This document shows positions 7,148 through 14,915 of a DNA stretch of 18,546 bases, piece after piece (position 1 is the first letter of the stretch; every line of letters begins with the position of its first letter). Made by a program: the position numbers and the translations under genes. Under the pieces are notes generated by a model. The model did no database searches and was not told the origin of the DNA. It saw only the letters and a list, made by a program, of their open reading frames with translations. The stretch comes from CAZOIA01 sp964579675. Its GTDB lineage: Bacteria; Planctomycetota; Phycisphaerae; UBA1845; PWPN01. Location: positions 1-18,546 of the forward strand of contig CAZOIA010000114.1 in assembly GCA_964579675.1 (NCBI GenBank). The letters run 5' to 3'.

Positions 7148-7238
7148 ATGGAACATGCCTTTCGGCAGCCGGGCCTGGCTGTCCCAATTCCGTCCCAAAC
7201 TGCACAAAGCAACCGGACGCGATGGTCGCTCGTTCCGT

Positions 7239-8198
7239 CTAGTCGCCGGGCGCCCATCCCAATCGGGTTAGACATCGGCGCAATCTGCGCAGTTTCGACG
7301 CCTCACGATTATCGAGCCACTGATCGCTCACGAACTGACTGATAACACTTGCGAACGCTCGAGCGTGAAGGACACGTATTCTCTCTTTGGGCAGCTTGAG
7401 CCTGTTCCGCTCTTGAAGGATGTACTCGACCTCCTCGTCCGTGATTTCCAGATCAGCGACGACCGTCCGGAGTGCATCCCAGTACTCCTGGACCCTGCGT
7501 TTGGTGTCGTCTATTGGCTGCAGTGCAGGTGCAGCGCACCTGGAGAGCAACTTGGCATTGCACGATAGGTTGAACCGTGCCGGCCCGGGAAGGGGATCGT
7601 TCGCGAAGCTCTTGGTGAACTTGTAGCTTTTCAGGCCTGCCATCTCGGAGAAGGTCTGGATGTTCCGGTCCGCCAGGACTGAGAGGTAGAAGTCCAGTAA
7701 CTGAGCAGACGCCTGGACATCCTGGGCTGCTATGTGAGCCACCTGGCGATGGATGTTCTGTTCTTGGCACGCGTCCTCCAACCTGCACCGCTTGCCGAGC
7801 CCCAACATGGGACGCATGTACATGAGGCAGAAGTGGGGTGGCTCGCAATCCACGCCAACACTCTGAAGCTCCGACCTCAAGAACTTCATATCGAAGTAGA
7901 CGTTATACGCAGCAACCACACAACCGGATACAGCCGCCAGAAGATCGCCGGCGATTTCTCGGAATGTAGGGGCGTTCGCCACGTCTTCGTCGGTGATGCC
8001 GTGTATCTCAGTGGCTGCAACAGGACGAAGCGGATTGACAAGGGTATCCAAAGCAACCTGCAGTGCTTGCCCAGGTTCGCGACGAACGATGCACGCCTCC
8101 ACCACACGGTCGTACCCAGGAGTGAGGCCGGTGGTCTCAAAGTCCAGGATGGCTATTGGGGTATCCTGGATCCGGCTGCCTGCGATCCCTAAGGCCAC
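7239..8198 (-). CDS. DEDDh 3'-5' exonuclease (DnaQ-like) with extra C-terminal domain
   Basis: The N-terminal half (about residues 12-180) is a DnaQ/RNase T-type exonuclease. ExoI is DFETTG with D19 and E21, ExoII is YNVYFDMKFL with D103, and ExoIII is HIAAQD with H155 and D160, giving the complete DEDDh set, so it should be active on DNA or RNA 3' ends. HGIT at 66-69 is also typical. Residues about 232-315 form a second, helical region with two acidic helix-start repeats (LEITDEEVEYIL and DQWLDNREASKL) ending in LGW, which resembles a TerB-like domain; this is my inference. It is not a full PolC. It is unlikely to be the replicative epsilon subunit because of the added domain and solitary context. 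The start GTG at 8198 is supported by AGAGGA 8 bases upstream. It runs toward the tRNA-Ser terminator. Confidence 0.88.
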   Translation of the reverse strand: MALGIAGSRIQDTPIAILDFETTGLTPGYDRVVEACIVRREPGQALQVALDTLVNPLRPVAATEIHGITDEDVANAPTFREIAGDLLAAVSGCVVAAYNVYFDMKFLRSELQSVGVDCEPPHFCLMYMRPMLGLGKRCRLEDACQEQNIHRQVAHIAAQDVQASAQLLDFYLSVLADRNIQTFSEMAGLKSYKFTKSFANDPLPGPARFNLSCNAKLLSRCAAPALQPIDDTKRRVQEYWDALRTVVADLEITDEEVEYILQERNRLKLPKERIRVLHARAFASVISQFVSDQWLDNREASKLRRLRRCLTRLGWAPGD

Positions 8199-8290
8199 GC
8201 GTCACATCCTCTTTCGGTGCCGAACACTAAACAGGCAAGAATGTCAGAACCGGCGACAAGGGCATGGTAATGAGTACCTCGCCGGGGTGC

Positions 8291-8334
8291 CACTGCCAAG
8301 GAAGCGATCGTGGCGGAGCGCTTCCTTGGCAGTG
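8291..8334. repeat. 16-bp perfect inverted repeat
   Basis: CACTGCCAAGGAAGCG (8291-8306) is the exact reverse complement of 8319-8334, with a 12-base loop ATCGTGGCGGAG. There is no T-run after it on either strand. It is much longer than expected by chance and is followed 21 bases later by a second hairpin. Confidence 0.9.
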
Positions 8335-8355
8335 CTGCAGGCCCCGCGCCAGGTT

Positions 8356-8398
8356 CCACGGCCAAGCTCCGCTCGTTTCTCGCTACGCTTGACCGTGG
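8356..8398. repeat. 12-bp inverted repeat, one mismatch
   Basis: CCACGGCCAAGC (8356-8367) and GCTTGACCGTGG (8387-8398) pair at 11 of 12 positions around a 19-base loop. With the hairpin at 8291-8334 it makes a double stem-loop unit of about 108 bases. Confidence 0.8.
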
Positions 8399-8534
8399 TG
8401 CCACGTGACGGTCAATTGACGGCGGGCGAGCAGGAAGCCGTGGCTTCGTCTTTCCCGGAATGGCCTGACGCGGCCCGCGAGCAAGTGCCGATGCGAGAAA
8501 GTAACAAAAGGCTGGCTGCGACGTGCCTTTTCCA

Positions 8535-8573
8535 CTTTCGCACCTTCCCGCTTTCGCACCTTCGCACCTTCCC
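8535..8573 (+). repeat. Short tandem repeat, CTTTCGCACCTTC units
   Basis: CTTTCGCACCTTC occurs at 8535-8547 and 8551-8563 with a 16-base period, and a shortened third unit CTTCGCACCTTCCC overlaps it at 8560-8573. The whole tract is pyrimidine-rich on the plus strand. It is non-coding as far as can be seen. Confidence 0.8.
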
Positions 8574-8634
8574 ACCCTTTGGGCCGGGGCTTGGCGGAGG
8601 CAGCATAGGGCTTCCTCCGGCCCGCCGCCTGAAG

Positions 8635-8647
8635 TGTCACGCACCCC
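8635..8647 (+). repeat. Third copy of the TGTCACGCACCCC motif
   Basis: TGTCACGCACCCC here is identical to 1441-1453 and differs at one position from the inverted copy at 1234-1246. The match to the 1234 copy extends outward, sharing AAGTGTCA and a preceding CCGCC, which supports a common origin. Confidence 0.7.
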
Positions 8648-8770
8648 TGAACCCGCAGCTCGGCCCGGGCCGGTTGAGTCGCACCAGCCGGGCGCCTATA
8701 CTGTCGCTTCTTGGCCGCGGCGCATCGTTACGCCGGTCATGCAGGGGTTCGAGATACGAGAGGAGCTCCA

Positions 8771-9409
8771 ATGGCGGAGATTCGGGCGACGAATATCACC
8801 TGGCACGAGGGTCACGTTAATCGCCAAGACCGGGAGAAGTTGCTTGGCCAGAAAGGTGCAACGATCTGGTTCACCGGCCTCAGCGGGTCCGGCAAGAGCA
8901 CGATTGCGTTCACGGTGGAGCACGCGCTCGTCGAGCGGGGGCACCTGGCCTACGTGGGAGACGGAGACAACATCCGCCACGGCTTGAACAAGAACCTGGG
9001 CTTCTCGGCCGAGGATCGCGAAGAGAACATTCGCCGGATCGGCGAGGTGGCCAGGCTCTTCGCCGACGCCGGCGTCATCATGCTCACCAGCTTCATCAGC
9101 CCCTACCGTAAGGATCGCGACCAGGCCCGCAGGATCCACGCAGAATCAGGCCTGACCTTCATCGAGGTTCTCGTCGAGGTCCCCATCGAGGAGTGCGAGA
9201 AGCGCGATCCCAAGGGCCTATACAAGAAGGCCCGCGTTGCCCTCGCCGAGGGTAAGGGCATGGGCTTCACCGGCGTGGACGATCCCTACGAGCCTCCCCT
9301 TAACCCCGAAATCACGATTCACAACGACAAGGTGACGCCCCAGGAAGCGGCGGCCCAGGTGCTCGGGTACCTGGAGGAGAAGGGCCTGTTGCCCACGCAA
9401 AAGGATTGA
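8771..9409 (+). CDS. cysC: Adenylylsulfate (APS) kinase
   Basis: CysC phosphorylates adenosine 5'-phosphosulfate to PAPS, the sulfate donor for assimilation and sulfation. The 212-residue protein matches the family length and has the P-loop GLSGSGKST (36-44), DGDNIRHGLNKNLGFS (64-79), REENIRRIGEVARLFADAG, the SFISPYR motif containing the serine phosphorylated in some homologues (S110), and the DPKGLYKKA and GFTGVDDPYE substrate-site segments. A few extra residues occur between KKAR and GFTG compared with the common form. The start at 8771 is fixed by GAGGAG at 8760-8765; the longer open frame to 8711 has no ribosome site. No ATP sulfurylase (cysDN or sat) gene is adjacent, so the partner must be elsewhere or PAPS serves a different route. 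Confidence 0.96.
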   Translation: MAEIRATNITWHEGHVNRQDREKLLGQKGATIWFTGLSGSGKSTIAFTVEHALVERGHLAYVGDGDNIRHGLNKNLGFSAEDREENIRRIGEVARLFADAGVIMLTSFISPYRKDRDQARRIHAESGLTFIEVLVEVPIEECEKRDPKGLYKKARVALAEGKGMGFTGVDDPYEPPLNPEITIHNDKVTPQEAAAQVLGYLEEKGLLPTQKD

Positions 9410-9569
9410 CATCTTCAACGGGGCTCAGAATCGTGCCCTGTTGTCTCGCCCCACGCCCACCCGACCGGTCCTCGCGGCGAAATGCTGCCCTCCGGTCCGC
9501 TCACAGATTCGCGCTCCAGCAACGGCCACGGCAGCGCCAGGGTGCAACGCGAACCACAATTCAGGAGCG

Positions 9570-11330
9570 TCACGAGATCATCGCCCAGGTGGCCAGGGTA
9601 CTGATCGCGAGAGCCTTCTGAACGTCGGGGATGTCAATGTACTCGTCGTCGCTGTGGGCGTTTTCCAGTTTGCCGGCCCCGAAAATGGCGACCGGGTGCC
9701 CCTTGGTGTGATAGATCCGGGCATCGCAACTGGTCTGCCACGCGGTCAGCTCCGGCCAGGGCTCGCCGATGGCGTGAAAAGCCTGGCGTAGGGCCTGCAT
9801 CGGGGCGATTTCGGGGTCGTCGGCGTAGGCGTCGTTGTGCAGTCGATCGAAGTTAAGCTCGACCATGCCATCGTTGTGGCGGCAACCCCTCACCTGGCAG
9901 TATTCCTGGACCCCCCGCCGGGCGGCGGCGATCATCCGGGCCTGCACGTCGGCCATCGTGTGCGACGGCGTGAAACCCTGCCCCCCTTCAAGCACGACTT
10001 CCCGTTCCTCACCCGTGCTGCCGGCCAGGCGGGCGAAGGCCTGAACGGCAGGGAAACCGGGCGCAACCCGCAGCAGACCGCCGAGCAGGTACGCTGCCTT
10101 GGTAATCGCCCCGTCGCACTCGGCTACCGATCCCATGTGCCCGCTCTTGCCCCAGATATCGACCCGGAAGTTCTGCGTGTCGGCCGTCGGGGTCACCTTG
10201 ACGTCGAAATGGCGCTCGACCTTGGGCCTGCCGGTGGCTGGATCGTTCTCCCGCGTCTTGTCGCCGTAGACCTCCACGTAGTCGGCCACCGCGTCCTCGA
10301 GGAACTCGACGATCTTCATCCCGACCCGCTCGGGATTGGCCTTCGAGCGGGCGACGATCTCGACTGCCACGTGATCGCACACGCTCGCGGGGCTGGTGCC
10401 GTATCGGCCCAGCACCCCATGGTTCGTCTGGACGTGGGCGGCCGTGAACATCGAGTGATCCGTGTCCGGCCGCAGTTGGCGGCCTTCGGCCTCAAGTGCC
10501 TGCACGACGAATGGGACCAGCTCGACCGCCCCGATGCCCTTGTTGTCGCCGACCGAGAGCCGGCACCGATACCACACCGCCCCGCGATGCGCACAATATG
10601 GCACCAGATTCGTGCACTCGTGTATCAGGACCGGCGTAGCGGCAAACCGGGTGTCCAACGCCTGGGACAGCGAGCCGTTGCCCCCGATCTCCTCGTCGAT
10701 CACGAACTGATACACCCGCCCGCAGGCCGCCCGCCGCCCCCGGGTGGCCTGCTGCCCCCCGGCACTCTGCCGAGGCTTGGCCGTGTGTTGGCCGAGTTCC
10801 TGCTCAACCTCACGAAGCAGTTTCATCTGGGCCAACAAAAGGGCGACCTGGGCCTTGTTATCGCAGGTGCCCCGGCCGAAGACCCGCTCGCCAGCGGATC
10901 GAGGGGCGGACCAGGGCGGCACCACGTCCACATGGGCATGCAGGATCACTGCCGGGCCGGCCTGGGACCGCCCCCCCGGAACGATGGCCAGGAGGTTGCC
11001 CCGATCCGCGTAGATCTGCTCGACGGGCGGGACCCGGCCCCGGGCATCAGCGGCGTACAGGGGCGGGGTATAGGCAGGGTCGTCCGCGATGCGGGGGTTG
11101 ATCCGCGGGCGCTCGATCAAGGCCTCGGCTCCCAGCAACTCGCCAATCTCGCGTTCGATCCAGTCGAACAGCTTCCGCTCTCGGACGGCGGTCGCGGGCA
11201 GATCCGCCTGCGGCACGGTGTCGATCGCGCACAGCTCGATCAGCGCGTTTCGCAGATACGCCCCGTATCGGTCGCTCGCGGCTGCCTCACGAACGTAACT
11301 GACCACCTCAGGATCCAACGGACTCATCAT
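9570..11330 (-). CDS. M20-family metallopeptidase
   Basis: The 586-residue protein is an M20/ArgE/DapE-type zinc hydrolase. The metal ligand motif HVD (H133, D135) sits in LHAHVDVVPP, the bridging Asp in GRGTCDNK (D157), the general base and ligand pair in DEEIGG (E213, E214), and the last His in ENAHSDDEYI (H559). The dimerisation-domain insert is unusually large, so the total exceeds the usual 350-480 residues. A short low-complexity, Arg/Gly/Gln-rich insert (about residues 184-204) interrupts the sequence before the DEEIGG strand. Substrate class (peptide, amino-acid conjugate) cannot be told. The start ATG at 11330 has GAAGG upstream; the next ATG at 11327 is equally possible. The DUF547 gene ends 14 bases upstream, so the two are probably cotranscribed. 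Confidence 0.9.
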   Translation of the reverse strand: MMSPLDPEVVSYVREAAASDRYGAYLRNALIELCAIDTVPQADLPATAVRERKLFDWIEREIGELLGAEALIERPRINPRIADDPAYTPPLYAADARGRVPPVEQIYADRGNLLAIVPGGRSQAGPAVILHAHVDVVPPWSAPRSAGERVFGRGTCDNKAQVALLLAQMKLLREVEQELGQHTAKPRQSAGGQQATRGRRAACGRVYQFVIDEEIGGNGSLSQALDTRFAATPVLIHECTNLVPYCAHRGAVWYRCRLSVGDNKGIGAVELVPFVVQALEAEGRQLRPDTDHSMFTAAHVQTNHGVLGRYGTSPASVCDHVAVEIVARSKANPERVGMKIVEFLEDAVADYVEVYGDKTRENDPATGRPKVERHFDVKVTPTADTQNFRVDIWGKSGHMGSVAECDGAITKAAYLLGGLLRVAPGFPAVQAFARLAGSTGEEREVVLEGGQGFTPSHTMADVQARMIAAARRGVQEYCQVRGCRHNDGMVELNFDRLHNDAYADDPEIAPMQALRQAFHAIGEPWPELTAWQTSCDARIYHTKGHPVAIFGAGKLENAHSDDEYIDIPDVQKALAISTLATWAMIS

Positions 11331-11344
11331 CAGGGACCTTCGTC

Positions 11345-12223
11345 TCAGGGTACAACCGGCAGTTGCTCTCGTGGCGACCAGCGGTTCAGCGTGCGATCGA
11401 ACGGTATCTGGCGGATGTTATAGCCCACCGCACCTTGCAACGCCCGCCGCCGCTCCGGCGAGGCCAACTCCAACAGAACGTTGAACAGATAGGCCCGGCG
11501 GACCCGCCGGCGCCTTCGCCAGAACTCCTCGAATTCCCTCTGGCGTCGGATGATCAGTTGCCAGACCAGGATTGAGTCGCTCGAGTGATCTATCCGCAGG
11601 ATATCCGGGTTGTCGAGGGCGTGGGCGGCCTCCTCCGTGAGCCGGCGGTCCAGGGTTTGGGCACGGATCGGCCACCGGCCGAGCCCCGGCGTGCCCAGCG
11701 CCGCCCGGCTCGTGGCCAGCAAGGCCCGGACATCCCCGCCGCTCACCTTCAATATCTCCTCCTCGATCTCCGCCAGCGTCCGGGCCCGGCCATCGACGAT
11801 GAACTTGTACTCGTACGTGAGCCGGGGCAACGACAGATCGTACATCGTCGCCACCGGGTAACGGTCCATCACCGCACATAGAACCAGCGCGTTGTAGGCG
11901 TTGATCCAGTAAGCTGTTGCCTCCGCCCGGGATGGGAACTGCTCCGCCGTCCGGGTGGGGCCGGTGACGCCCAGCAAGGCGTAATAGCGCTCCAACGGCT
12001 CTCGATCGCGGGACAGTGTATCGTAATTGACCAGCCCATCCTTGACATGCCCACGAAGGACATAGGCCCAGTCCTGATCGGCATAAAGGTAGGGTCGCGT
12101 CGCAGGCAGCAGCGCCGTGTTGGGTACGATGACCATCTCAGCACAGCCGCCGCAGGCCAGGCCCGCCAACGCCAATACCCGCAGCCCCACGACCCGCCTG
12201 CCTCCGTGCTCTGCTCTCAGCAT
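11345..12223 (-). CDS. DUF547-family lipoprotein
   Basis: The 292-residue protein has an N-terminal signal region with a Cys-containing end (LAGLACGGC), likely a lipoprotein although the lipobox is not ideal. The mature part carries the DUF547 core: AYWINAYNALVL (about 104-115), followed by LPRLTYEYKFIVDGRARTLAEIEEEIL and the AHALDNPDILRIDHSSDS region. DUF547 proteins are of unknown biochemical function and often occur as periplasmic proteins. The ATG at 12223 was preferred to a TTG at 12241 because GGGGA lies 8 bases upstream of it. The M20 peptidase begins 14 bases after its stop, making a two-gene unit. That pairing may mean both act on the same envelope substrate, but this is an inference. 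Confidence 0.87.
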   Translation of the reverse strand: MLRAEHGGRRVVGLRVLALAGLACGGCAEMVIVPNTALLPATRPYLYADQDWAYVLRGHVKDGLVNYDTLSRDREPLERYYALLGVTGPTRTAEQFPSRAEATAYWINAYNALVLCAVMDRYPVATMYDLSLPRLTYEYKFIVDGRARTLAEIEEEILKVSGGDVRALLATSRAALGTPGLGRWPIRAQTLDRRLTEEAAHALDNPDILRIDHSSDSILVWQLIIRRQREFEEFWRRRRRVRRAYLFNVLLELASPERRRALQGAVGYNIRQIPFDRTLNRWSPREQLPVVP

Positions 12224-12898
12224 TCGATCGATCCCCGTCAAACAACGCGGTGGGGATCATTGTAGCGGGCCGGAAAGCTCCGTCGAGGCCCGGTCCCTTT
12301 GCCGAGAGGTCTCCGGCCCGGCCCGGCGGAAACGGCCGCCGCCCCACCCGCCGTACCCCAGGTGCCCGTCGATCCCGGCCTGCCCGAGGCGCACAAAAAA
12401 CCCGAGGCGATGCCGTCTGGCCGGGGTGAACCAGACGGGCTTGAGGGGGGATGCCTCGGGTGGGCGTATACTAGCAGCAGTCACCGGAACCCGGCAACCC
12501 CCCAACACCAGAAAACGCGCAAAAAACGCAATTCAAGTGTAAACGTAAGCCGACCCCCTGGTGCGAAACCACCTTCACCCTCCAAAGCGGACCATCCACC
12601 AGCTCTGCCACATCCCGACGGCTACCGCATTCAAACCGGTCGAAGTCATCCGCCGGCATTGGGCCACTGCTCTGCGAGCAGGTACCTGTATAGCATTGGG
12701 CTCGCTAACGCCCGTTCAGATCAACGGCAATGAGCTGACTGTCAACCGCAGCGGCGTTCCGGATCAGACGTGCCCGAGCGTCGAGATCGTCGGCCTTGTC
12801 GATCCAGTACCGTGTTTCACAGGTTTCACAACTGCGAATGGGCCACGATTGTTCGGCGTCCTGGCTGTTCTGGCCGGGTTCCGCACACCAGGGTATAG
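12224..12898. other. 675-bp spacer upstream of the DUF547 gene
   Basis: No intact gene is supported. The part next to 12223 should hold the minus-strand promoter of the DUF547-M20 unit. On the minus strand GTCTGG/CCAGAC arms near 12414-12438 form a hairpin followed about 10 bases later by a T6 run, like a relic terminator. A tRNA-like fragment lies at 12575-12617. The right end leads into a dockerin remnant. The region looks like decaying sequence. Confidence 0.55.
12575..12617 (-). pseudogene. tRNA-Pro-like 5' fragment
   Basis: Read on the minus strand from 12617, CGGGATGTGGCAGAGCTGG matches the start of many bacterial tRNA-Pro genes (CGGGATGTGGCGCAGC), and CGCTTTGG further on resembles the anticodon arm with anticodon TGG. 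No matching 3' acceptor arm CATCCCG or standard T arm follows. It may be a broken tRNA or the remnant of an attachment site. The resemblance is from memory of tRNA-Pro and could be coincidental. Confidence 0.35.
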
Positions 12899-13060
12899 TC
12901 GCGTTTCTTGCGAAACGGCGTAGCAGACGGGAATCGTTTGCCCGGGAACCGGGCCCGGTTCCGCTTGCTGGCCGGGGACACCAACGGTGATGCCTACACC
13001 GACCTGATCGACAAGGCCCTGGTCAAGAGCCTGAACGGCAACTCGGTGACGTGTCCGTGA
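12899..13060 (+). pseudogene. Dockerin-type EF-hand remnant
   Basis: This open frame of 53 codons without an ATG ends in GDTNGDAYTDLIDKALVKSL followed closely by a stop. DTNGDAYTDLID is a complete 12-position calcium-binding loop (D1, N3, D5, D9, D12), and the ALVKSLNG that follows is the second half of a dockerin type I repeat. Dockerin-like repeats sit at the C-terminus of many secreted planctomycete proteins and usually come in pairs; here there is one and the rest of the gene is absent. A stop at 12896 closes the frame upstream. It is best read as the tail of a decayed secreted-protein gene. The glycosyltransferase gene begins 10 bases later. Confidence 0.5.
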
Positions 13061-13070
13061 GAGCGGCGAC

Positions 13071-14732
13071 GTGGCAGCGACAAGGGAAAATGCCGAGCCG
13101 AGCGGGGTGCCTGATGGCGAGGGCCGGGTGAAGCAATCACCGGAGCCAATCCCGGTTTGGGGGCCGGCCAAGCACGGGGTGTCGCGCAGAGCGGCGTGGT
13201 TGCTGCTGCTCCTGATCCTGGCGTGGTCCGTTCTCTGGCGTGTGGTTTTCTTCCACGGCTGGGCCAGCTCCGACGACGGCTGCTATCACATGTGCGCGAC
13301 GCAGTTGAGGATGGGCCAGCAGTACCACGACTCGGAAGGGCCCATGCTCGATAACCGCTCGGCCAGGGTGTCGTTCGTGGCGGCGACGTCGTTGTGGATG
13401 GCCCTGTTCGGCGGGTCTGAGCGGGCGGTCTGCTCGCTCGATGTGGTCGCGGGGGTTGCGGGGATTCTTGCCCTCTATTGGGTGGCGTCCATCGTGGCCG
13501 GGCGCCGGGCGGCACTGTGGGCGACCTTGCTCTACTCCGTGCACCCGGTTGACCTCGTGTTCAACGGTATGTTGTTTCCCGATCACTTCGCACTGGCCGG
13601 GATGCTGCTGACGATGGGCTGTTACTTCAAGGGCCTGACCAGTCGGTCCTACGCTCGCTGGTTCTGGATGCTGCTTGGTGGCGCCGGTCTGGCTGCCGCG
13701 GTGTCAGCGAAAGAGACCGCGCTTGTGCTGGGGTTAATCCTGCCGCTGGCGGGGTTTTGTCGGTGCCGGCTTCGACAGCTCGGCATCGGGGCGGCCATCA
13801 GCCTGATCGGGCTTTTCGTGTTCATGGCGGAGTTGCCGGTTCACAAGGCCACCACGGGTGACTGGCTCTATCGTCTGCACTCGGCGCAGGCGTCTTTCGC
13901 ACCGGGCGGCATCAGCCACCAGACCTGGAGCCCCTCCAGGTACTTCTTCTATCCCGCCACGCTGGCGGTGCGACAGGACGTGTCGGGCATCTTCGGCTGG
14001 CTGCTGATTGCCGCTCTGCTCTGGGCGATTGCGCGGTGGCGCCGCTACAGCTTCGTGGTGGCCTGGACGCTCGCGGTCTGGTTGTTCCTGGAGCTTGCCC
14101 CGTCGTCGCTGGAGACGTATCGCCCGCTGCCCCGAGACCTCCGTTTCATGGGGGCCATGACCGTCCTTCTGTTCATACCGCTGGGCGAGTTGGTGATGAT
14201 CCTGTTCAGGTATGCCTGCCGGGCGCGCTGGGTGGTCGGGGCGGTCCTGATCGGCGTGGTGTTCAACGGCGTATTCACGGCAAACCAGTACGCTCAGCCG
14301 ATCTACTGGGCGGACCACCACCGCGCGTTCCGAGCGGCCATCGCGATGTATGACCAAGGGGAATGCCCGCCGTTGGCCGTGCCCGACACGCTCTTCGACA
14401 CCCTTTATTTCGCCGATCGCGTCGCGTTCGCCGACGTGAAACGGGTGGAGTTGTCCGGGCGGACCCGCGACCTGGAAACCGCGGAGGCGATGCTCCGGCC
14501 GGCCCGCGGCCATTCGCTGGTGATCCCGAAGCGGTTGTTCCTGCTGATGAAGATCGAGAAGTGGCACGGGAAGGTTACGCCGGCCGAATACACGGCCTAT
14601 CTCGACGAGAACGCCCGGCCAATTCCGCTGTACGACCGGCCACCGCCGTTGGATCGGCTTCTGACGCCGTTCGGTATGCCGCGGCTGTCACCGAAGCGCT
14701 TGCTCGGGCATATCTACCTGCTGCCGGATTGA
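13071..14732 (+). CDS. GT39/ArnT-like membrane glycosyltransferase (GT-C fold)
   Basis: The 553-residue protein has an N-terminal membrane helix (about 41-61), then a periplasmic loop with SSDDGCYHM, where adjacent Asp68 and Asp69 fit the catalytic acidic pair of GT-C enzymes. About nine to eleven further hydrophobic helices follow, then a soluble C-terminal domain of roughly 130 residues from AFRAAIAMYDQ. This layout matches dolichol/undecaprenyl-phosphate-sugar-dependent mannosyl- or aminoarabinose-transferases that modify envelope glycans or proteins. Neither sugar nor acceptor can be told. The start is a GTG at 13071 without a strong ribosome site; GTG codons at 13107 and 13128 are alternatives, the last with GAGGG just upstream. 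No other sugar-pathway gene is adjacent. Confidence 0.8.
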   Translation: MAATRENAEPSGVPDGEGRVKQSPEPIPVWGPAKHGVSRRAAWLLLLLILAWSVLWRVVFFHGWASSDDGCYHMCATQLRMGQQYHDSEGPMLDNRSARVSFVAATSLWMALFGGSERAVCSLDVVAGVAGILALYWVASIVAGRRAALWATLLYSVHPVDLVFNGMLFPDHFALAGMLLTMGCYFKGLTSRSYARWFWMLLGGAGLAAAVSAKETALVLGLILPLAGFCRCRLRQLGIGAAISLIGLFVFMAELPVHKATTGDWLYRLHSAQASFAPGGISHQTWSPSRYFFYPATLAVRQDVSGIFGWLLIAALLWAIARWRRYSFVVAWTLAVWLFLELAPSSLETYRPLPRDLRFMGAMTVLLFIPLGELVMILFRYACRARWVVGAVLIGVVFNGVFTANQYAQPIYWADHHRAFRAAIAMYDQGECPPLAVPDTLFDTLYFADRVAFADVKRVELSGRTRDLETAEAMLRPARGHSLVIPKRLFLLMKIEKWHGKVTPAEYTAYLDENARPIPLYDRPPPLDRLLTPFGMPRLSPKRLLGHIYLLPD

Positions 14733-14915
14733 GCCGCTTGGCAATGCGAAGGCCGGTGGGATCGAATCCCATCGTCGCCGTCCGCAAACGCGATCGGCGG
14801 TCGGGGTTCCTAAACGAAGGGAACTGCCGGCCGCCGGCGTTTCGGAGATAAAGCCGTCGGGTTCGAGGCGATCGGGAGGGGCCCGGACGCGGGCGTGGTC
14901 GAGGTAAGCCAACCA

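Larger units (their letters stand above)
8199..8770. other. 572-bp spacer between two divergent genes, rich in hairpins and repeats
   Basis: No gene is supported. The spacer separates the minus-strand exonuclease from plus-strand cysC and should hold both promoters. It contains two adjacent strong hairpins (8291-8334 and 8356-8398), a short tandem repeat (8535-8573), and a third copy of the 13-base motif found at 1234 and 1441 (8635-8647). The content looks like accumulated repeat elements. Confidence 0.6.

Noticed and set aside
8711..8770. Longer cysC start at 8711
   Set aside because: The added 20 residues are not family-like and the strong GAGGAG site serves the ATG at 8771.
9837..11423. 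528-codon plus-strand frame opposite the M20 peptidase
   Set aside because: The other strand carries all M20 metal ligands; the long frame reflects codon-position GC bias.
12561..12923. 120-codon plus-strand frame in the decayed spacer
   Set aside because: It runs through the tRNA-like fragment, lacks a ribosome site and shows no recognisable domain.
14755..14800. TGGGATCGAATCCCA hairpin resembling a tRNA T arm
   Set aside because: No acceptor, D or anticodon arms accompany it; the upstream bases belong to the glycosyltransferase gene.
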